Positions 1 to 9,488 are shown, counted from the stretch's first letter. The stretch is 64,000 nucleotides of DNA from Heliomicrobium modesticaldum Ice1 (GCF_000019165.1 NC_010337.2:985001-1049000); one strand, 5' to 3'. Program-made: numbers and translations. The notes: generated by a model from the letters alone, not told the origin.

Positions 1-31
1 CATTGAAGGGAGTCCTCAGATATGCCGTCCC

Positions 32-2656
32 TCACCTATCAGGCCTGACGCGGCTTGTCGGTATCGCTTCCCTCGGATCCTCAGGCCAATAATGTTTCGG
101 ATACCTCCCCTTGAGATCTTTGCGCACCTCAAAATAGGCGTCCCGCCAAAAGCTGGCGAGATCCTGAGTGACCTGAACTGGGCGCTGAGCCGGGGAGAGC
201 AGGTGCAGCGTCAGAGGAACCCTGCCCCGGCAGATCCGCGGTGTATCTTTCAGGCCAAACATCTCCTGAAGCCGGACGGCCAGCACCGGTGCTTCCGGTG
301 TTCCATAATCGATGGGAACGCGCCGGCCGCTGGGAACGAGGATATGCGTGGGCGCGCATTCATCCAGTTCCCGTCGCCTATCCCAGGTAAGCGTCGCCTC
401 CAGAATCTCCCTCACATCGAGCCGCTGCAGATCGTTGCGGCTTTTCATTCCATACAGATGCGGACCTAGCCAGTCCTCCAGTTTCGCCAGGAGCGCCTCA
501 TCGGATGCATCCAGCCAATCATCGTCCCAGCGTGCCATGAACTGGAGCCGTTCTTGGAATTGCCGAGCCGCCTTAGTCCAAGAAAGGATCGCGAGCCCCT
601 CTTCTCGGACTCCGGCAAGTAGCGCCTTTTGGATCGCTTCCGGTTCGACATCGGCGAGGGACCTTTCACGCAACACCAGCGCACCCAGGCGCTCGCGCTG
701 ACGAGCCCGCACGGCTTGACTGGAGCGCTCCCAGACGACAAGCCTTTCCTTCTCGATCTGGCCCCCAAAATATCTCTCCAAATCTTCCGACTCGACCGGC
801 GCAGCTAAAATGATGCGGCTCTCCGGTCCCTGATCGTCCAGCTCCGCCGCGACCAGATAAGGTGAATTGCAGAGCGGCTGAACATCGGCGAAAGCGGCAC
901 CTCGGCCGTTGCGCAGCAGAAAACGGCCATCTGGCCGTCGCTGGCCGATCCGGTCGGGGAAAGCGAAGGCGAGCAGAAGTCCGCAGGCGTCGACGCAGCT
1001 CTCCCACCTGTCAGACCGACAAACATCTTCCTCCATAAAAACAGGCAACACCTTCTCCGGCTGACTGGCAACATAGGCCTCGCTCTTTTCGTCGCAGGGC
1101 TCATCTCGCAGACCAAAGGCCCGTTGCAAAGCGCTCGCCTCGGCGAGAATCCGCCGGCGCGCCGCCAAGTCGACGGCGACGCCAAAAGCGGCACCGACGT
1201 CTTCCGAGTCGCGAAAATTCCCGTCCAAGGCCTCCAAACGCAATCGCAAGTCCGCGTCCCGCCTGACACCACCGTCTCGAAAAAAGTCTCGTTCACTTAA
1301 AATCGCGGCAAGACGACAGGCCACTTTCCCAAGACCCATTGGGATCGCCTGGAGGACCATATGGGCCAACCTAGGATGCAGCCCCGCCTCAGCCATGCGC
1401 CGGCCCTGCGGCGTGATCAGGCCGCCTGTGCCGCGTTGTCCATCGGCTTCGAGCGCTCCGAGTTGGATCAGCAACTCCCGGGCATGCAGAAAGGCGGCTG
1501 CAGGCGGAGGGTCAAGCCACTGCAGTTCTCCCGGATCCTTGATTCCCCAGGCAGCCAGTTCAAGCGCAAGCGGCGCCAGATCAGCCTCCAAGATCTCCGG
1601 CGCGCTGCGCGGCGCAAGCCGCAGATCCTCCGGCTGTGTCCACAGGCGGTAACAGACCCCCGGACCCAAGCGCCCCGCTCGTCCCCGGCGCTGATCAGCC
1701 GACGCCCGCGAGACCGGAACGGTTTCCAACCGCGACATTCCCGTTCGCGGTGAGAAGCGGGGCACACGCATAAGCCCGCTATCAACGACGACCCGGATGC
1801 CTTCTACTGTCAGGCTGGTCTCCGCGATCGATGTGGCCAGGACGACCTTGCGAATTCCGGGGGGGCACGGCGCGATCGCCCGATCTTGAGCATCCAGGGG
1901 CAGGCCGCCGTGCAGCGGGCAGATTCGTACCTTTCCTGTTCCCACCCCCATCTCGACCAGTCGTGCCTCCACCCGCCTGATTTCTTTCATGCCCGGCAAG
2001 AAAACAAGGATGTCGCCCTCATCATTCAGCAAGGCCTCCCGGACTGTCCGGGCCACCTGTGCCTCCATCGTTCCCTCGGTACGCCTTTCCAGATACCGCG
2101 TATCGACGGAAAAAGGGCGCCCCTCACTGGCGATGATAGGCGCATCTCCCAGAAGAGCCGCCACGGGCTCAGCGTCCAGGGTGGCCGACATGACCAGGAT
2201 GCGCAGGTCCTCGCGCAAGAGCGCCTGTGACTGGAGGCAAAGCGCCAACCCCAAGTCAGCTGCGAGGCTTCGCTCATGAAACTCGTCAAAGATCACCAGC
2301 CCCACGTCTTCCAACGCCGGGTCGGCCTGCAGGCGCCGAGTGAGCACCCCTTCGGTGACTACCTCAATGGCTGTGCTCGGCCCTACCCGCGTCTCCAGCC
2401 GAACCCGAAAGCCCACCGTCTCCCCAACCGCCTCTCCAAGGCTCACTGCCATATGCCGAGCAGCCGAACGGGCGGCCAGGCGGCGCGGTTCCAGCATGAT
2501 GATGCGACGACCTGCTAACCAGGGCTCATTGAGCAACGCCAGCGGCACCCGCGTCGTCTTGCCAGCGCCGGGCGGTGCCACCAGCACCGTGCTCGTCCGG
2601 ACGCGCAGCGCTTCCTTCAAGGCGGGCAGAATTGCCTCAATCGGCAGCGAAGTCAT
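32..2656 (-). CDS. hrpB: HrpB-type ATP-dependent helicase
   Basis: This is an 874-residue DExH-box helicase of the HrpB family, a presumed RNA helicase of poorly defined role. Walker A (GAGKTT) lies at residues 30-35 and the DEFH box at 124-127, followed by SATLD (motif III) and the QRRGRAGR motif VI. A long HrpB-type C-terminal region follows, so the protein is full length for the family. The ATG is preceded by a GAGGAAGGG ribosome site. A 59-bp gap separates it from the MetE-like gene upstream on the same strand. HrpB is commoner in Gram-negative bacteria than in Clostridia, so acquisition by transfer is possible but untested. Confidence 0.9.
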   Translation of the reverse strand: MTSLPIEAILPALKEALRVRTSTVLVAPPGAGKTTRVPLALLNEPWLAGRRIIMLEPRRLAARSAARHMAVSLGEAVGETVGFRVRLETRVGPSTAIEVVTEGVLTRRLQADPALEDVGLVIFDEFHERSLAADLGLALCLQSQALLREDLRILVMSATLDAEPVAALLGDAPIIASEGRPFSVDTRYLERRTEGTMEAQVARTVREALLNDEGDILVFLPGMKEIRRVEARLVEMGVGTGKVRICPLHGGLPLDAQDRAIAPCPPGIRKVVLATSIAETSLTVEGIRVVVDSGLMRVPRFSPRTGMSRLETVPVSRASADQRRGRAGRLGPGVCYRLWTQPEDLRLAPRSAPEILEADLAPLALELAAWGIKDPGELQWLDPPPAAAFLHARELLIQLGALEADGQRGTGGLITPQGRRMAEAGLHPRLAHMVLQAIPMGLGKVACRLAAILSERDFFRDGGVRRDADLRLRLEALDGNFRDSEDVGAAFGVAVDLAARRRILAEASALQRAFGLRDEPCDEKSEAYVASQPEKVLPVFMEEDVCRSDRWESCVDACGLLLAFAFPDRIGQRRPDGRFLLRNGRGAAFADVQPLCNSPYLVAAELDDQGPESRIILAAPVESEDLERYFGGQIEKERLVVWERSSQAVRARQRERLGALVLRERSLADVEPEAIQKALLAGVREEGLAILSWTKAARQFQERLQFMARWDDDWLDASDEALLAKLEDWLGPHLYGMKSRNDLQRLDVREILEATLTWDRRRELDECAPTHILVPSGRRVPIDYGTPEAPVLAVRLQEMFGLKDTPRICRGRVPLTLHLLSPAQRPVQVTQDLASFWRDAYFEVRKDLKGRYPKHYWPEDPREAIPTSRVRPDR

Positions 2657-2715
2657 CGTCTATCCCTTCCTCACTACGACCTTTCCCGGCATCGGCCGGT
2701 TGCGTTCCCCCCCGT

Positions 2716-3903
2716 TCACAGACGAACGGCGTTCTTGAGACGAGAAGCCAGTTGTCCGAGAAGGTGATAAGCCCTCTCCGCTTCGGCAACCGTTCGCAGC
2801 CCATAGCCGCAGGCCGGCGTCAGGATCAACTGCCGCCGCATCGCATCGCCAGAGACTCCGCAGTCTTCCATCACAGCCATTTGACCGGCAAGCTTTTGCA
2901 ATAGTCCCTCCGTCGTCGCGACGGCTAGCTCGCTCGGCTCGGTCGGCACGAGCCCCCAGGCCAGCAGGCCGCCGCGAGACAAAAAGCGCGCCACCGCTTC
3001 GGCATGGCGGACGATCCCCTCGAAATGACGGCAGGCGTCAAAGCTGATGACATGGACGCCGCTGTCCAGAACCAGCGACCAGTCCGTATCGGCGCAGCAG
3101 TGCAGTCCTGCCAGCGCACCCGTCTGGCCGACTGCCTGCGCCATCGTCTGAACAAACCGGCGGGCCAGATCGACGTCAACCACATTTCCGTCACAGTCGG
3201 CATCCCCCCTGTTCTCAATAGGACCTAGACCCGCACCGGCAGCACCGTCTAATTCAGCGGCGCCCCTCGGAGCACAACCGGCAGGATCGTCTGACTTCCT
3301 CCCCACCCCACTCAGCCCCGGCTCGTCCACAAAGATCATCACCGGCCAGGGAAGCCGCCGCAGATCGCTCGCCATCCAGGATGCCTGCAGCGCCGCCGAC
3401 GCGAGAACCAGTTCCCGCAGTTGCAGGTCATCCAGCAGGGATTGCCCGCGCTCATCGGTCACGTACCGCGCCGTCGTCAGCGGCCCAGCCAACTGCGCCT
3501 TGACCCAGTTTACCTTCCCCGGCCAGGCCCGCTCCAACAGGTCCTGGCGGAAGCGACGATAGTTCGGGCTTTTCTGCGCAAAAAGTGACTCGTCATTGCT
3601 GTACCACTCGATGGGCTCATCGACGCCACATTCCCCGACGCCACAAATCCGGGAAAACCGCGCCAACGCATCGGCAAACCCGTCAGCAGCGCGATCAACG
3701 ACGGGTCTTCCGTCAGGAAGACGCCGGATCAGCCCCGCGCGCTCCCAGGGGGCAAGCCCCTGTTCCAGCAGCAGATCTTCCTGACATACAGCAGGAAGCT
3801 GCGGGCAGTGCGGCGCTTGGGGACACCCTGCCGCCACCAACGCCTTCGCCTCTGCATAACTATCGACAGGCAAACTGCCCATGGCCGTCACGATCGGAAA
3901 CAA
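2716..3903 (-). CDS. MetE-like (cobalamin-independent methionine synthase C-terminal type) protein
   Basis: The 395-residue protein belongs to the UROD/MetE-like barrel superfamily. The N-terminus carries the family signature TAMGSLP. Zinc-ligand-like residues occur in LHCC, mid-to-late in the chain, and TPACGYGL near the C-terminus, matching the His-Cys...Cys pattern of MetE. It lacks the N-terminal half of true MetE, so it may transfer methyl groups from another donor such as a corrinoid protein; that is inference. The apparent start is TTG with a weak AAGGATGG upstream, and the family signature begins within eight residues of it. The upstream region has been altered by an insertion sequence landing in a tandem repeat just beyond the start. 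Confidence 0.75.
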   Translation of the reverse strand: MFPIVTAMGSLPVDSYAEAKALVAAGCPQAPHCPQLPAVCQEDLLLEQGLAPWERAGLIRRLPDGRPVVDRAADGFADALARFSRICGVGECGVDEPIEWYSNDESLFAQKSPNYRRFRQDLLERAWPGKVNWVKAQLAGPLTTARYVTDERGQSLLDDLQLRELVLASAALQASWMASDLRRLPWPVMIFVDEPGLSGVGRKSDDPAGCAPRGAAELDGAAGAGLGPIENRGDADCDGNVVDVDLARRFVQTMAQAVGQTGALAGLHCCADTDWSLVLDSGVHVISFDACRHFEGIVRHAEAVARFLSRGGLLAWGLVPTEPSELAVATTEGLLQKLAGQMAVMEDCGVSGDAMRRQLILTPACGYGLRTVAEAERAYHLLGQLASRLKNAVRL

Positions 3904-3956
3904 CTGCGAACACCATCCTTATGCCCTTCATTCATTTACAAAACCTCTATCCATCA

Positions 3957-4016
3957 GTCAACCCTCGTTCCATTCAGCAGACCCTCGTTCCATTCAGCAA
4001 ACCCTCGTTCCATTCA
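3957..4016. repeat. 20-bp tandem repeat, left segment (3 units)
   Basis: Three consecutive 20-bp units run at 3957-3976, 3977-3996 and 3997-4016. They differ only in the first four bases, and the last unit ends exactly where the insertion sequence begins. More degenerate related sequence seems to continue leftwards to about 3925. The units share the core accctcgttccattca with the array on the far side of the IS element. Confidence 0.95.
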
Positions 4017-5715
4017 CCTGAATCCGTGAGTCGACTTGGCAGTACCCCAATGATTTTCCACAAAAAGTAATTCGTATTACAAGAATTTAATCCAATTTCC
4101 TTAGATAGCCATTTGAACACGTCGCCTTATCAAAGAAGGTGGTGCCGTCAAGAAACGAGATCCATAAAAGCGTATAGCAAAGCTAACCTTTGACACATTT
4201 TACATCCAAAGGTCTATCCCATCGAATGAATTTGATTTTTTAGGAAATTCTTGCCGTTTACGAAAAAGCAAGATAGAGATCCTTAAACGTTGCGTACCAG
4301 GGACTATGCGCCCCGAGCCGGAGCTTCACTTGTCTGGCATGTCTCACCAATCGAGACGCAATGGTGATCACATTTTGAAGTACCGTGCGTATCCGGCGGC
4401 GCTGCGTATGGGCCTTTCTCTTTAGGGGAGAATCCGGATGGTGTAAGCTCATTTGACCAACGATGCGAAGCAGGTTATAGGCAAGCGCACCGAAATGAAA
4501 GACCAGATCATTGACCTTAAATTTTCCACTAGGCAGTCGTTCCAAATCAAGGTCCGTTTTTAACTCGCTATGGAATTGCTCGCTGGTTCCGTGATCTCTT
4601 TGCAAATGGATCAATTCTTCCGGCGAGACGGGTAACGACGTCCAGTACGTGGCCACTTCTAACTCTGGAAGCAGCAATTGCTGCCCATTGGACAAGATGG
4701 TTCGTTCCACGACATGGAAAACCACCCGTTCACGTTGTTCCATATTGCCGACCTTCCACATTACACTGCCCATATACTCCACTTTTCCTTCCCGAACAAT
4801 TCGGGCCTGCCCATTTTTAAGGGCGATGTCCCTCCACATTTCGGGAGTTTCTTGGCGAAGGTTGCGTTTGATTATGTAGTCAACATTCTCTGCGCGGAGG
4901 ACACGTATGTTATCGACGCTGTCAAAGCCGGAATCCATGCGTACCAGAAGCTTCTCAGCTCCGCACTGGCGTGCGTAATTGATGCTCTTTGTTAAGAACT
5001 GGGGCGTTCCTTTCTGGCTATGATCTTTGCCCGGACGCAGCTCAACGTTTATGCAGTAGCCTTCCTGACCGAGGTAGGCCAGTATGGGCGCAAAGCCATC
5101 ATGACCTTTGTAGGTGCGCGTCACCCCCTCTTTTTTGGAACCGGAATTATCCAATGGCGTCACATCTACGTCTACCGTCAGATAGTCTGTAGCGCCGACC
5201 CGAACAGGTGTCAGGGGAGCTTTTGCTTTTTTGATGAGACGAGCAGATTCTTCCATAATGATGTCGTTCCATTTCAAATCCGTCTCAACAACCTTTTCAA
5301 ATCGTTGTCGTAACGTGGGACTGGAGGGTACGATGTCGACGCCCATGGCGTATCGAAAAAAGTCATCTCCACGAGCCAGCTCAATCGCATCGAAGTCATT
5401 CTTTCCCTGACAGAGAAGGCCCAGGTAGCTCAGAGCAACAGTTCCGTGGCTTATATCTGGTGTCAAACAAGTGGGCACAGTGAACTTATCCAATCGCAAT
5501 TTCAATGAAGTCTTTCTTAACAAGGCGCCCACGAGCGCCAATCCAGTTACCGGTGTAAGCTCCTCATTCGATTGCTCGATAATGAACTTCTTCATGGTCA
5601 TGCATTCACCCCGTCGGTGAGTTTAAATCACTCCGATTAAACTCGTTTATCTCTATTATACGGGGAAATGCGCTGAATTTCGACTATTTACTTTTTATCC
5701 TGTCACTGATTCAGG
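4017..5715 (-). mobile_element. IS1380-family insertion sequence, complete (1,699 bp)
   Basis: The left end reads cctgaatccgtgag (from 4017). The right end, read on the minus strand from 5715, is cctgaatcagtgac, giving 12 of 14 matching terminal inverted-repeat bases. The 5 bp attca occur directly outside both ends (4012-4016 and 5716-5720), as a target-site duplication. Removing the element and one attca restores the 20-bp repeat in perfect phase. Total length and the single long transposase ORF fit the IS1380 family. The roughly 240 bp between the left end and the transposase stop is AT-rich and has no gene. Confidence 0.93.
4258..5601 (-). CDS. IS1380-family transposase
   Basis: This 447-residue DDE transposase is typical in length for IS1380. 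Family blocks include the acidic stretch TVDVDVTPLDN, the VRMDSGFDS block carrying the second catalytic Asp, and SEQFHSELKTDLDLERLPS with the catalytic Glu in the C-terminal third. No frameshift or internal stop is seen, so the element may be active. The gene is less GC-rich than its neighbours, which fits recent arrival. Confidence 0.95.
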   Translation of the reverse strand: MTMKKFIIEQSNEELTPVTGLALVGALLRKTSLKLRLDKFTVPTCLTPDISHGTVALSYLGLLCQGKNDFDAIELARGDDFFRYAMGVDIVPSSPTLRQRFEKVVETDLKWNDIIMEESARLIKKAKAPLTPVRVGATDYLTVDVDVTPLDNSGSKKEGVTRTYKGHDGFAPILAYLGQEGYCINVELRPGKDHSQKGTPQFLTKSINYARQCGAEKLLVRMDSGFDSVDNIRVLRAENVDYIIKRNLRQETPEMWRDIALKNGQARIVREGKVEYMGSVMWKVGNMEQRERVVFHVVERTILSNGQQLLLPELEVATYWTSLPVSPEELIHLQRDHGTSEQFHSELKTDLDLERLPSGKFKVNDLVFHFGALAYNLLRIVGQMSLHHPDSPLKRKAHTQRRRIRTVLQNVITIASRLVRHARQVKLRLGAHSPWYATFKDLYLAFS

Positions 5716-5720
5716 ATTCA

Positions 5721-5840
5721 GTAAACCCTCGTTCCATTCAGTAAACCCTCGTTCCATTCAGTAAACCCTCGTTCCATTCAGTAAACCCTCGTTCCATTCA
5801 GTAAACCCTCGTTCCATTCAGAAAACCCTTCGTCCGTTCA
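5721..5840. repeat. 20-bp tandem repeat, right segment (5 perfect units plus 1 degenerate)
   Basis: Five identical units gtaaaccctcgttccattca run from 5721 to 5820, followed by one decayed copy at 5821-5840. They continue the array broken by the insertion sequence, so the ancestral array held at least nine units. There are no spacers between units. The 20-bp period is not a multiple of three, so it is not a coding repeat. Confidence 0.95.
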
Positions 5841-6148
5841 TAAATCCCGTCATTCCAGCCATAGTCGATCACAAACGGAGTCACCCTATACCCAGCATGC
5901 GTCATCGAAGGGTGAACCATTGGACAAATTCAAAGTATAGCGCAGCTTCGCCTCTCCACGCAAACCTTGCGCTAGTCAGATCACACTCTTAACATAGATA
6001 CATCCTTTCAAACATGCATATAATGAACAACCTTTGAGCAAACGATGAAAAATCCTCTAATGCGGAAGGATTCCTTCGAACCGATATGGAATGATCCTTA
6101 TTCCAGGTTGGCTGGCATCCTTGATTTTTTTCGAACAGGTGATTTCAT
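5841..6148 (+). promoter_or_regulatory. Intergenic region upstream of the glutamate-synthase-like gene; candidate -10 box
   Basis: About 300 bp without a gene. A TATAAT hexamer at 6019-6024 is a possible -10 element for the plus-strand gene starting at 6149, but no good -35 lies 16-18 bp upstream. The leader would be about 120 nt. Nothing else recognisable was seen. Confidence 0.3.
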
Positions 6149-7525
6149 ATGATCATCGATAAAAAAAGCGATTTCGACGTGGTCGATCTCTCCTTTGAGG
6201 AGATCGACAAGGGGTTCACGCCGCGCCAGGCCATCGCCGAGGCCAAGCGCTGCCTCGGCTGCGCCAAGCCCCATTGCCGTGCCGGCTGCCCCATTGAGAA
6301 CGAGATTCCCCAGTTCATCAAAGCCTTGGCCAACGGCAACATCGGCGAGGCCAGCGCCATCATCGCCCGCCGCAGCAACCTCCCCGCCGTCTGCGGCCGC
6401 GTCTGCCCCCATGAGCAGCAGTGCGAGAGCCACTGCATCCTCAACAAAAAAGGCGAAGGGATCAAGATCGGCAAACTGGAGCGCTTCATCGCCGACTTCG
6501 ACGCTGAAATGGAGATCACCCAGCCCGAAGCCTGCCCCGTCCAGAACAAAGGCAAGGTGGCCGTCATCGGGGCCGGCCCGGCCGGCCTTACCGTCGCCGG
6601 CGACCTGGCCAAGCAGTGTTTCGACGTGACCGTCTTCGACGCCCAAGAGGAACCGGGCGGCGTCCTCATCTACGGCATCCCCGACTTTCGCCTGAACAAA
6701 GAGGTGGTACGCCGGGAGATCCGCAAAATGGAACGGCTCGGCGTCACCTTCCGCAACAAGGTGCTCGTCGGCCAAGACATCACCATCGACCAACTGTTCC
6801 AAGAGGGCTATGACGCCATCTTCATCGGCACCGGCACCGCATTGCCCAAACGGCTCGACATCCCCGGCAACGACCTGGCCGGCGTCGTACAGGCCTCCTA
6901 CTTCCTGCGCATCGTCGCCCTGGCCAACAGCGGCAAGATCAGCCCCCGCGAGATCCCCGTCTCCATCGGCGACAAGGTCTTCATCATCGGTGCCGGCAAC
7001 GTGGCCATGGACGCCGCCCGGACCGCCCTGCGGCTCGGCGCCTCCGGCGTCACCGTCGTCCACCGCCGCGGGGAATCGGAGATCACGGCGCTGCGCAGCG
7101 AGTTCGAGCACGCCCGCGCCGAAGGTGTCACCTTCCGCTGGATGTCCTCGCCAGCCCGTTTCCTCGGCGACGAAAAAGTGACCGCCATCGAACTGGAGTC
7201 GATGGCCATCGACGAGTCGAACCAGCTTGTCGCCACAGGGGAGAAGCAGACGCTTCCTGCCGACAAGATCATCCTTGCCATCGGCCAGCGCCCTGCCGCG
7301 CGGATCATCTCCTCGGCCGGCGGCATCGAAGTCGACCCCAATGGCTACGTGATCACCCGGGAACGCCCTTACGGCATGACCACCCGGCGGGGTGTCTTCG
7401 CCGGCGGCGACGTAGTCCATGAACCGGCCACCGTCGTCCTGGCCATGAAGGAAGCGAAAAAAGTGGCCGCCGGCATCGCCATGTACGTCGAAGCCAAGAA
7501 GCTGATCGAAGAGTGCGGCGTCTGA
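6149..7525 (+). CDS. gltA: NADPH-dependent glutamate synthase-type FAD/FeS oxidoreductase (GltA/NfnB-like)
   Basis: The 458-residue flavoprotein has an N-terminal Cys-rich domain (CLGCAKPHCRAGCPIE, then CGRVCPHEQQCESHC) that should bind [4Fe-4S] clusters. An FAD-binding GAGPAGL motif and an NAD(P)-binding GAGNVAMDAA motif follow, with a C-terminal GGDVV FAD motif. This is the architecture of GltD/archaeal-type GltA and of NfnB. No large glutamate synthase subunit or NfnA partner lies nearby, so a stand-alone GltA is the simplest reading; a role as an electron-transfer subunit cannot be excluded. It is divergent from the MetE-like gene across the IS-split repeat. Confidence 0.85.
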   Translation: MIIDKKSDFDVVDLSFEEIDKGFTPRQAIAEAKRCLGCAKPHCRAGCPIENEIPQFIKALANGNIGEASAIIARRSNLPAVCGRVCPHEQQCESHCILNKKGEGIKIGKLERFIADFDAEMEITQPEACPVQNKGKVAVIGAGPAGLTVAGDLAKQCFDVTVFDAQEEPGGVLIYGIPDFRLNKEVVRREIRKMERLGVTFRNKVLVGQDITIDQLFQEGYDAIFIGTGTALPKRLDIPGNDLAGVVQASYFLRIVALANSGKISPREIPVSIGDKVFIIGAGNVAMDAARTALRLGASGVTVVHRRGESEITALRSEFEHARAEGVTFRWMSSPARFLGDEKVTAIELESMAIDESNQLVATGEKQTLPADKIILAIGQRPAARIISSAGGIEVDPNGYVITRERPYGMTTRRGVFAGGDVVHEPATVVLAMKEAKKVAAGIAMYVEAKKLIEECGV

Positions 7526-7636
7526 CCTAAAAGCGCGCCTGCCTCCGCTATCCGCTCCTGATGAATAAGACAAGCCCATAGAAGATCCGGCAAAAAAGCC
7601 CTCGCCCGACCTGTTGGCGCGCCGGGACGCAGGAAG

Positions 7637-7673
7637 GAAAAACAGACAGGGGAAGCCTCGGCCTCCCCTGTCT
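7637..7673 (-). terminator. Intrinsic terminator after the aldehyde:ferredoxin oxidoreductase gene
   Basis: A strong hairpin with arms AGACAGGGGA and TCCCCTGTCT lies just past the minus-strand stop at 7692. On that strand it is followed by GTTTTTCC. Confidence 0.8.
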
Positions 7674-7691
7674 ATCTATTCATCGTTATGC

Positions 7692-9488
7692 CTATTCCAG
7701 CCCCAGCGCTTGCAATTTCTCCTTCGTCGGCACACCGTCGGCGTCCCAACCGCGGGCCTCGTAATAGAGGGGCAGCAGCTCGTCGAGCTTATGCACCCAG
7801 CCCTTAGAGGGGCCTTCCGGCAGCGGCTCTTCCAGCAGGCGCTTCGGCAGCGTGTCATCGGCCTTCGTCAGCCCGGCCCGCATGTTGAAAAGGCGCTCCA
7901 GGTTGTAGATGCGATCGCCGGCTGCCAGCACCTCATCGGCCGTCCACTCAACGCCTGTGGCCGCGCTCAGCAGATCGGCGTAGTCGCTGGCGCCGAGGGC
8001 GAAGGAGGTGAAGAGGCACATACCGGCGGAGTCAATAGAAGCGGTCAGGTCCTGGAAGATCTTCGCCCAAAGCGGCTTGCCTTCCAGGGAGAAGCGGTCC
8101 AGTTTTTCCGGCAGGCCCAGGATCTCCGGCGAGATCATGTAACCGCGGACGTGGCAGCCGCCCCGGTTGGACGTGGCGTACTGGACGCCGTGCCCCTGGA
8201 TGCCGCGCGGGTCATAAGCCGGCAGCTCCTGCTTCTTGACGGTCATCGAATACTCGGGGACGCCGTAGGACTCGGCCAGGCGGTAAGAGCCCATGGCCAG
8301 CTTGGCGCCGAAACCTTCAGCAGCGCCCATCTTCTTTGTCCACTCGACGATGGCGTCGGCGTTACCCCAGGTCAGTTCCGGTCCGTCCACTTCCTCGGCC
8401 TTGATGTAGCCCTTTTCAAAGAGCTCCATGGCGCAGGCGATGGTGGCACCAGCCGAGATGGTATCCAGGCCGTACTCGTTGCAGAGGTGGTTGGCCTTGA
8501 TGATCGCCTTCATATCGTTGACGCCACAGTCGGAGCCGAAACACCAAATGGTTTCGTACTCCGGTCCGCCGCCTTCCATCTCATCGGCCTTGGTGTAGCG
8601 GCCGCAAGCGATGGGACAACGGTAGCAGGGATCCTTTTTCAGGAGGTATTTCTCGGCCAGCGTCTCGCCGGAGATGGCTTCGGCATCGTCAAAGACGCCC
8701 GTCTGGAAGTTGCGCGTAGGGAAGACGCCGCTCTCATTGATGATGTTGACGAGCACGGCCGTGCCGTAGGTGGGGAGGCCCTGTCCGGTGACGCCGTTTT
8801 CCCGGATTTTGGCCATGACGCCCTTCAAGATGCCCTTCATCCGCTCCGCGTCGGCCAATTGCACCTTGCCAGAGCCGCGCACGACGATGGCCTTGACGTT
8901 CTTCGAGCCGACAACAGCGCCAACGCCGGAACGGCCGGCGGCGCGGAAGCGGTCATTCATCACCGCCGCCATGGGCGAGAGGTTTTCCCCGGCCGGGCCG
9001 ATACAGAGGACGCGGGCCTTCGGATCGCCCGCCTCTTCCAGCAACCTGTCCGTCGCTTCGTTGACCTTCATCCCCCAGAGATGAGCAGCGTCGCGGATCT
9101 CCACCTTGTCGTCTTGGATGCTGATGTAGACGGGCTTTTCCGACTTGCCTTCCAAGACGACAATGTCATAGCCAGCGTTCTTCAACTCCGGTCCCCAGAA
9201 ACCACCCGAGTTGGAGCAGGCGATGGCGCCGGTCAAGGGCGACTTGGTGATCACCATGTAACGCCCGCCTGTGGGTGCATTCGTGCCGGTCAAGGGGCCG
9301 GTCATGATGAAGACTTTGTTCTCAGGGCTCAGGGCATCGATGGCAGGATCGATCTCTTGGGACAGCAGATAACTGCCGAGACCTCGGCCACCGATGAACT
9401 TTTTCGCCGCTTCCACATTGAGGGGTTCGCACTTGATCGTCTGTTCCGACAGATTGATGCGTAGCACCTTGCCTACATAAGCGTCCAT
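7692..9488 (-). CDS. aor: Tungsten-type aldehyde:ferredoxin oxidoreductase
   Basis: A 598-residue member of the AOR family, which oxidises aldehydes to acids with ferredoxin using a tungsten (or molybdenum) bis-pterin cofactor and one [4Fe-4S] cluster. Family blocks seen are GGRGLGSYLL, TGPLTGTNAPTGG and SNSGGFWGPELK at the N-terminus. The cluster motif CYRCPIACGR is near the middle, and a late Cys in SAGMCLF provides the fourth ligand. The ATG at 9488 has AGGG upstream and begins MDAYVGKVLRINL, as in relatives; a start ten codons earlier lacks a ribosome site. No pterin-carrier gene is adjacent. The substrate cannot be told. Confidence 0.92.
   Translation of the reverse strand: MDAYVGKVLRINLSEQTIKCEPLNVEAAKKFIGGRGLGSYLLSQEIDPAIDALSPENKVFIMTGPLTGTNAPTGGRYMVITKSPLTGAIACSNSGGFWGPELKNAGYDIVVLEGKSEKPVYISIQDDKVEIRDAAHLWGMKVNEATDRLLEEAGDPKARVLCIGPAGENLSPMAAVMNDRFRAAGRSGVGAVVGSKNVKAIVVRGSGKVQLADAERMKGILKGVMAKIRENGVTGQGLPTYGTAVLVNIINESGVFPTRNFQTGVFDDAEAISGETLAEKYLLKKDPCYRCPIACGRYTKADEMEGGGPEYETIWCFGSDCGVNDMKAIIKANHLCNEYGLDTISAGATIACAMELFEKGYIKAEEVDGPELTWGNADAIVEWTKKMGAAEGFGAKLAMGSYRLAESYGVPEYSMTVKKQELPAYDPRGIQGHGVQYATSNRGGCHVRGYMISPEILGLPEKLDRFSLEGKPLWAKIFQDLTASIDSAGMCLFTSFALGASDYADLLSAATGVEWTADEVLAAGDRIYNLERLFNMRAGLTKADDTLPKRLLEEPLPEGPSKGWVHKLDELLPLYYEARGWDADGVPTKEKLQALGLE

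Noticed and set aside
3957-5840. CRISPR array
   Set aside because: The 20-bp repeats have no spacers between them and no cas genes are near.
6098-7579. A 493-codon open frame on the minus strand opposite the glutamate-synthase-like gene
   Set aside because: It mirrors a well-supported flavoprotein gene; GC-rich third positions keep the antisense frame open. It has no ribosome site or recognisable domain.
7614-9464. A 616-codon plus-strand frame opposite the aldehyde:ferredoxin oxidoreductase gene
   Set aside because: It is an antisense shadow of a conserved enzyme, with low-complexity composition and no family match.
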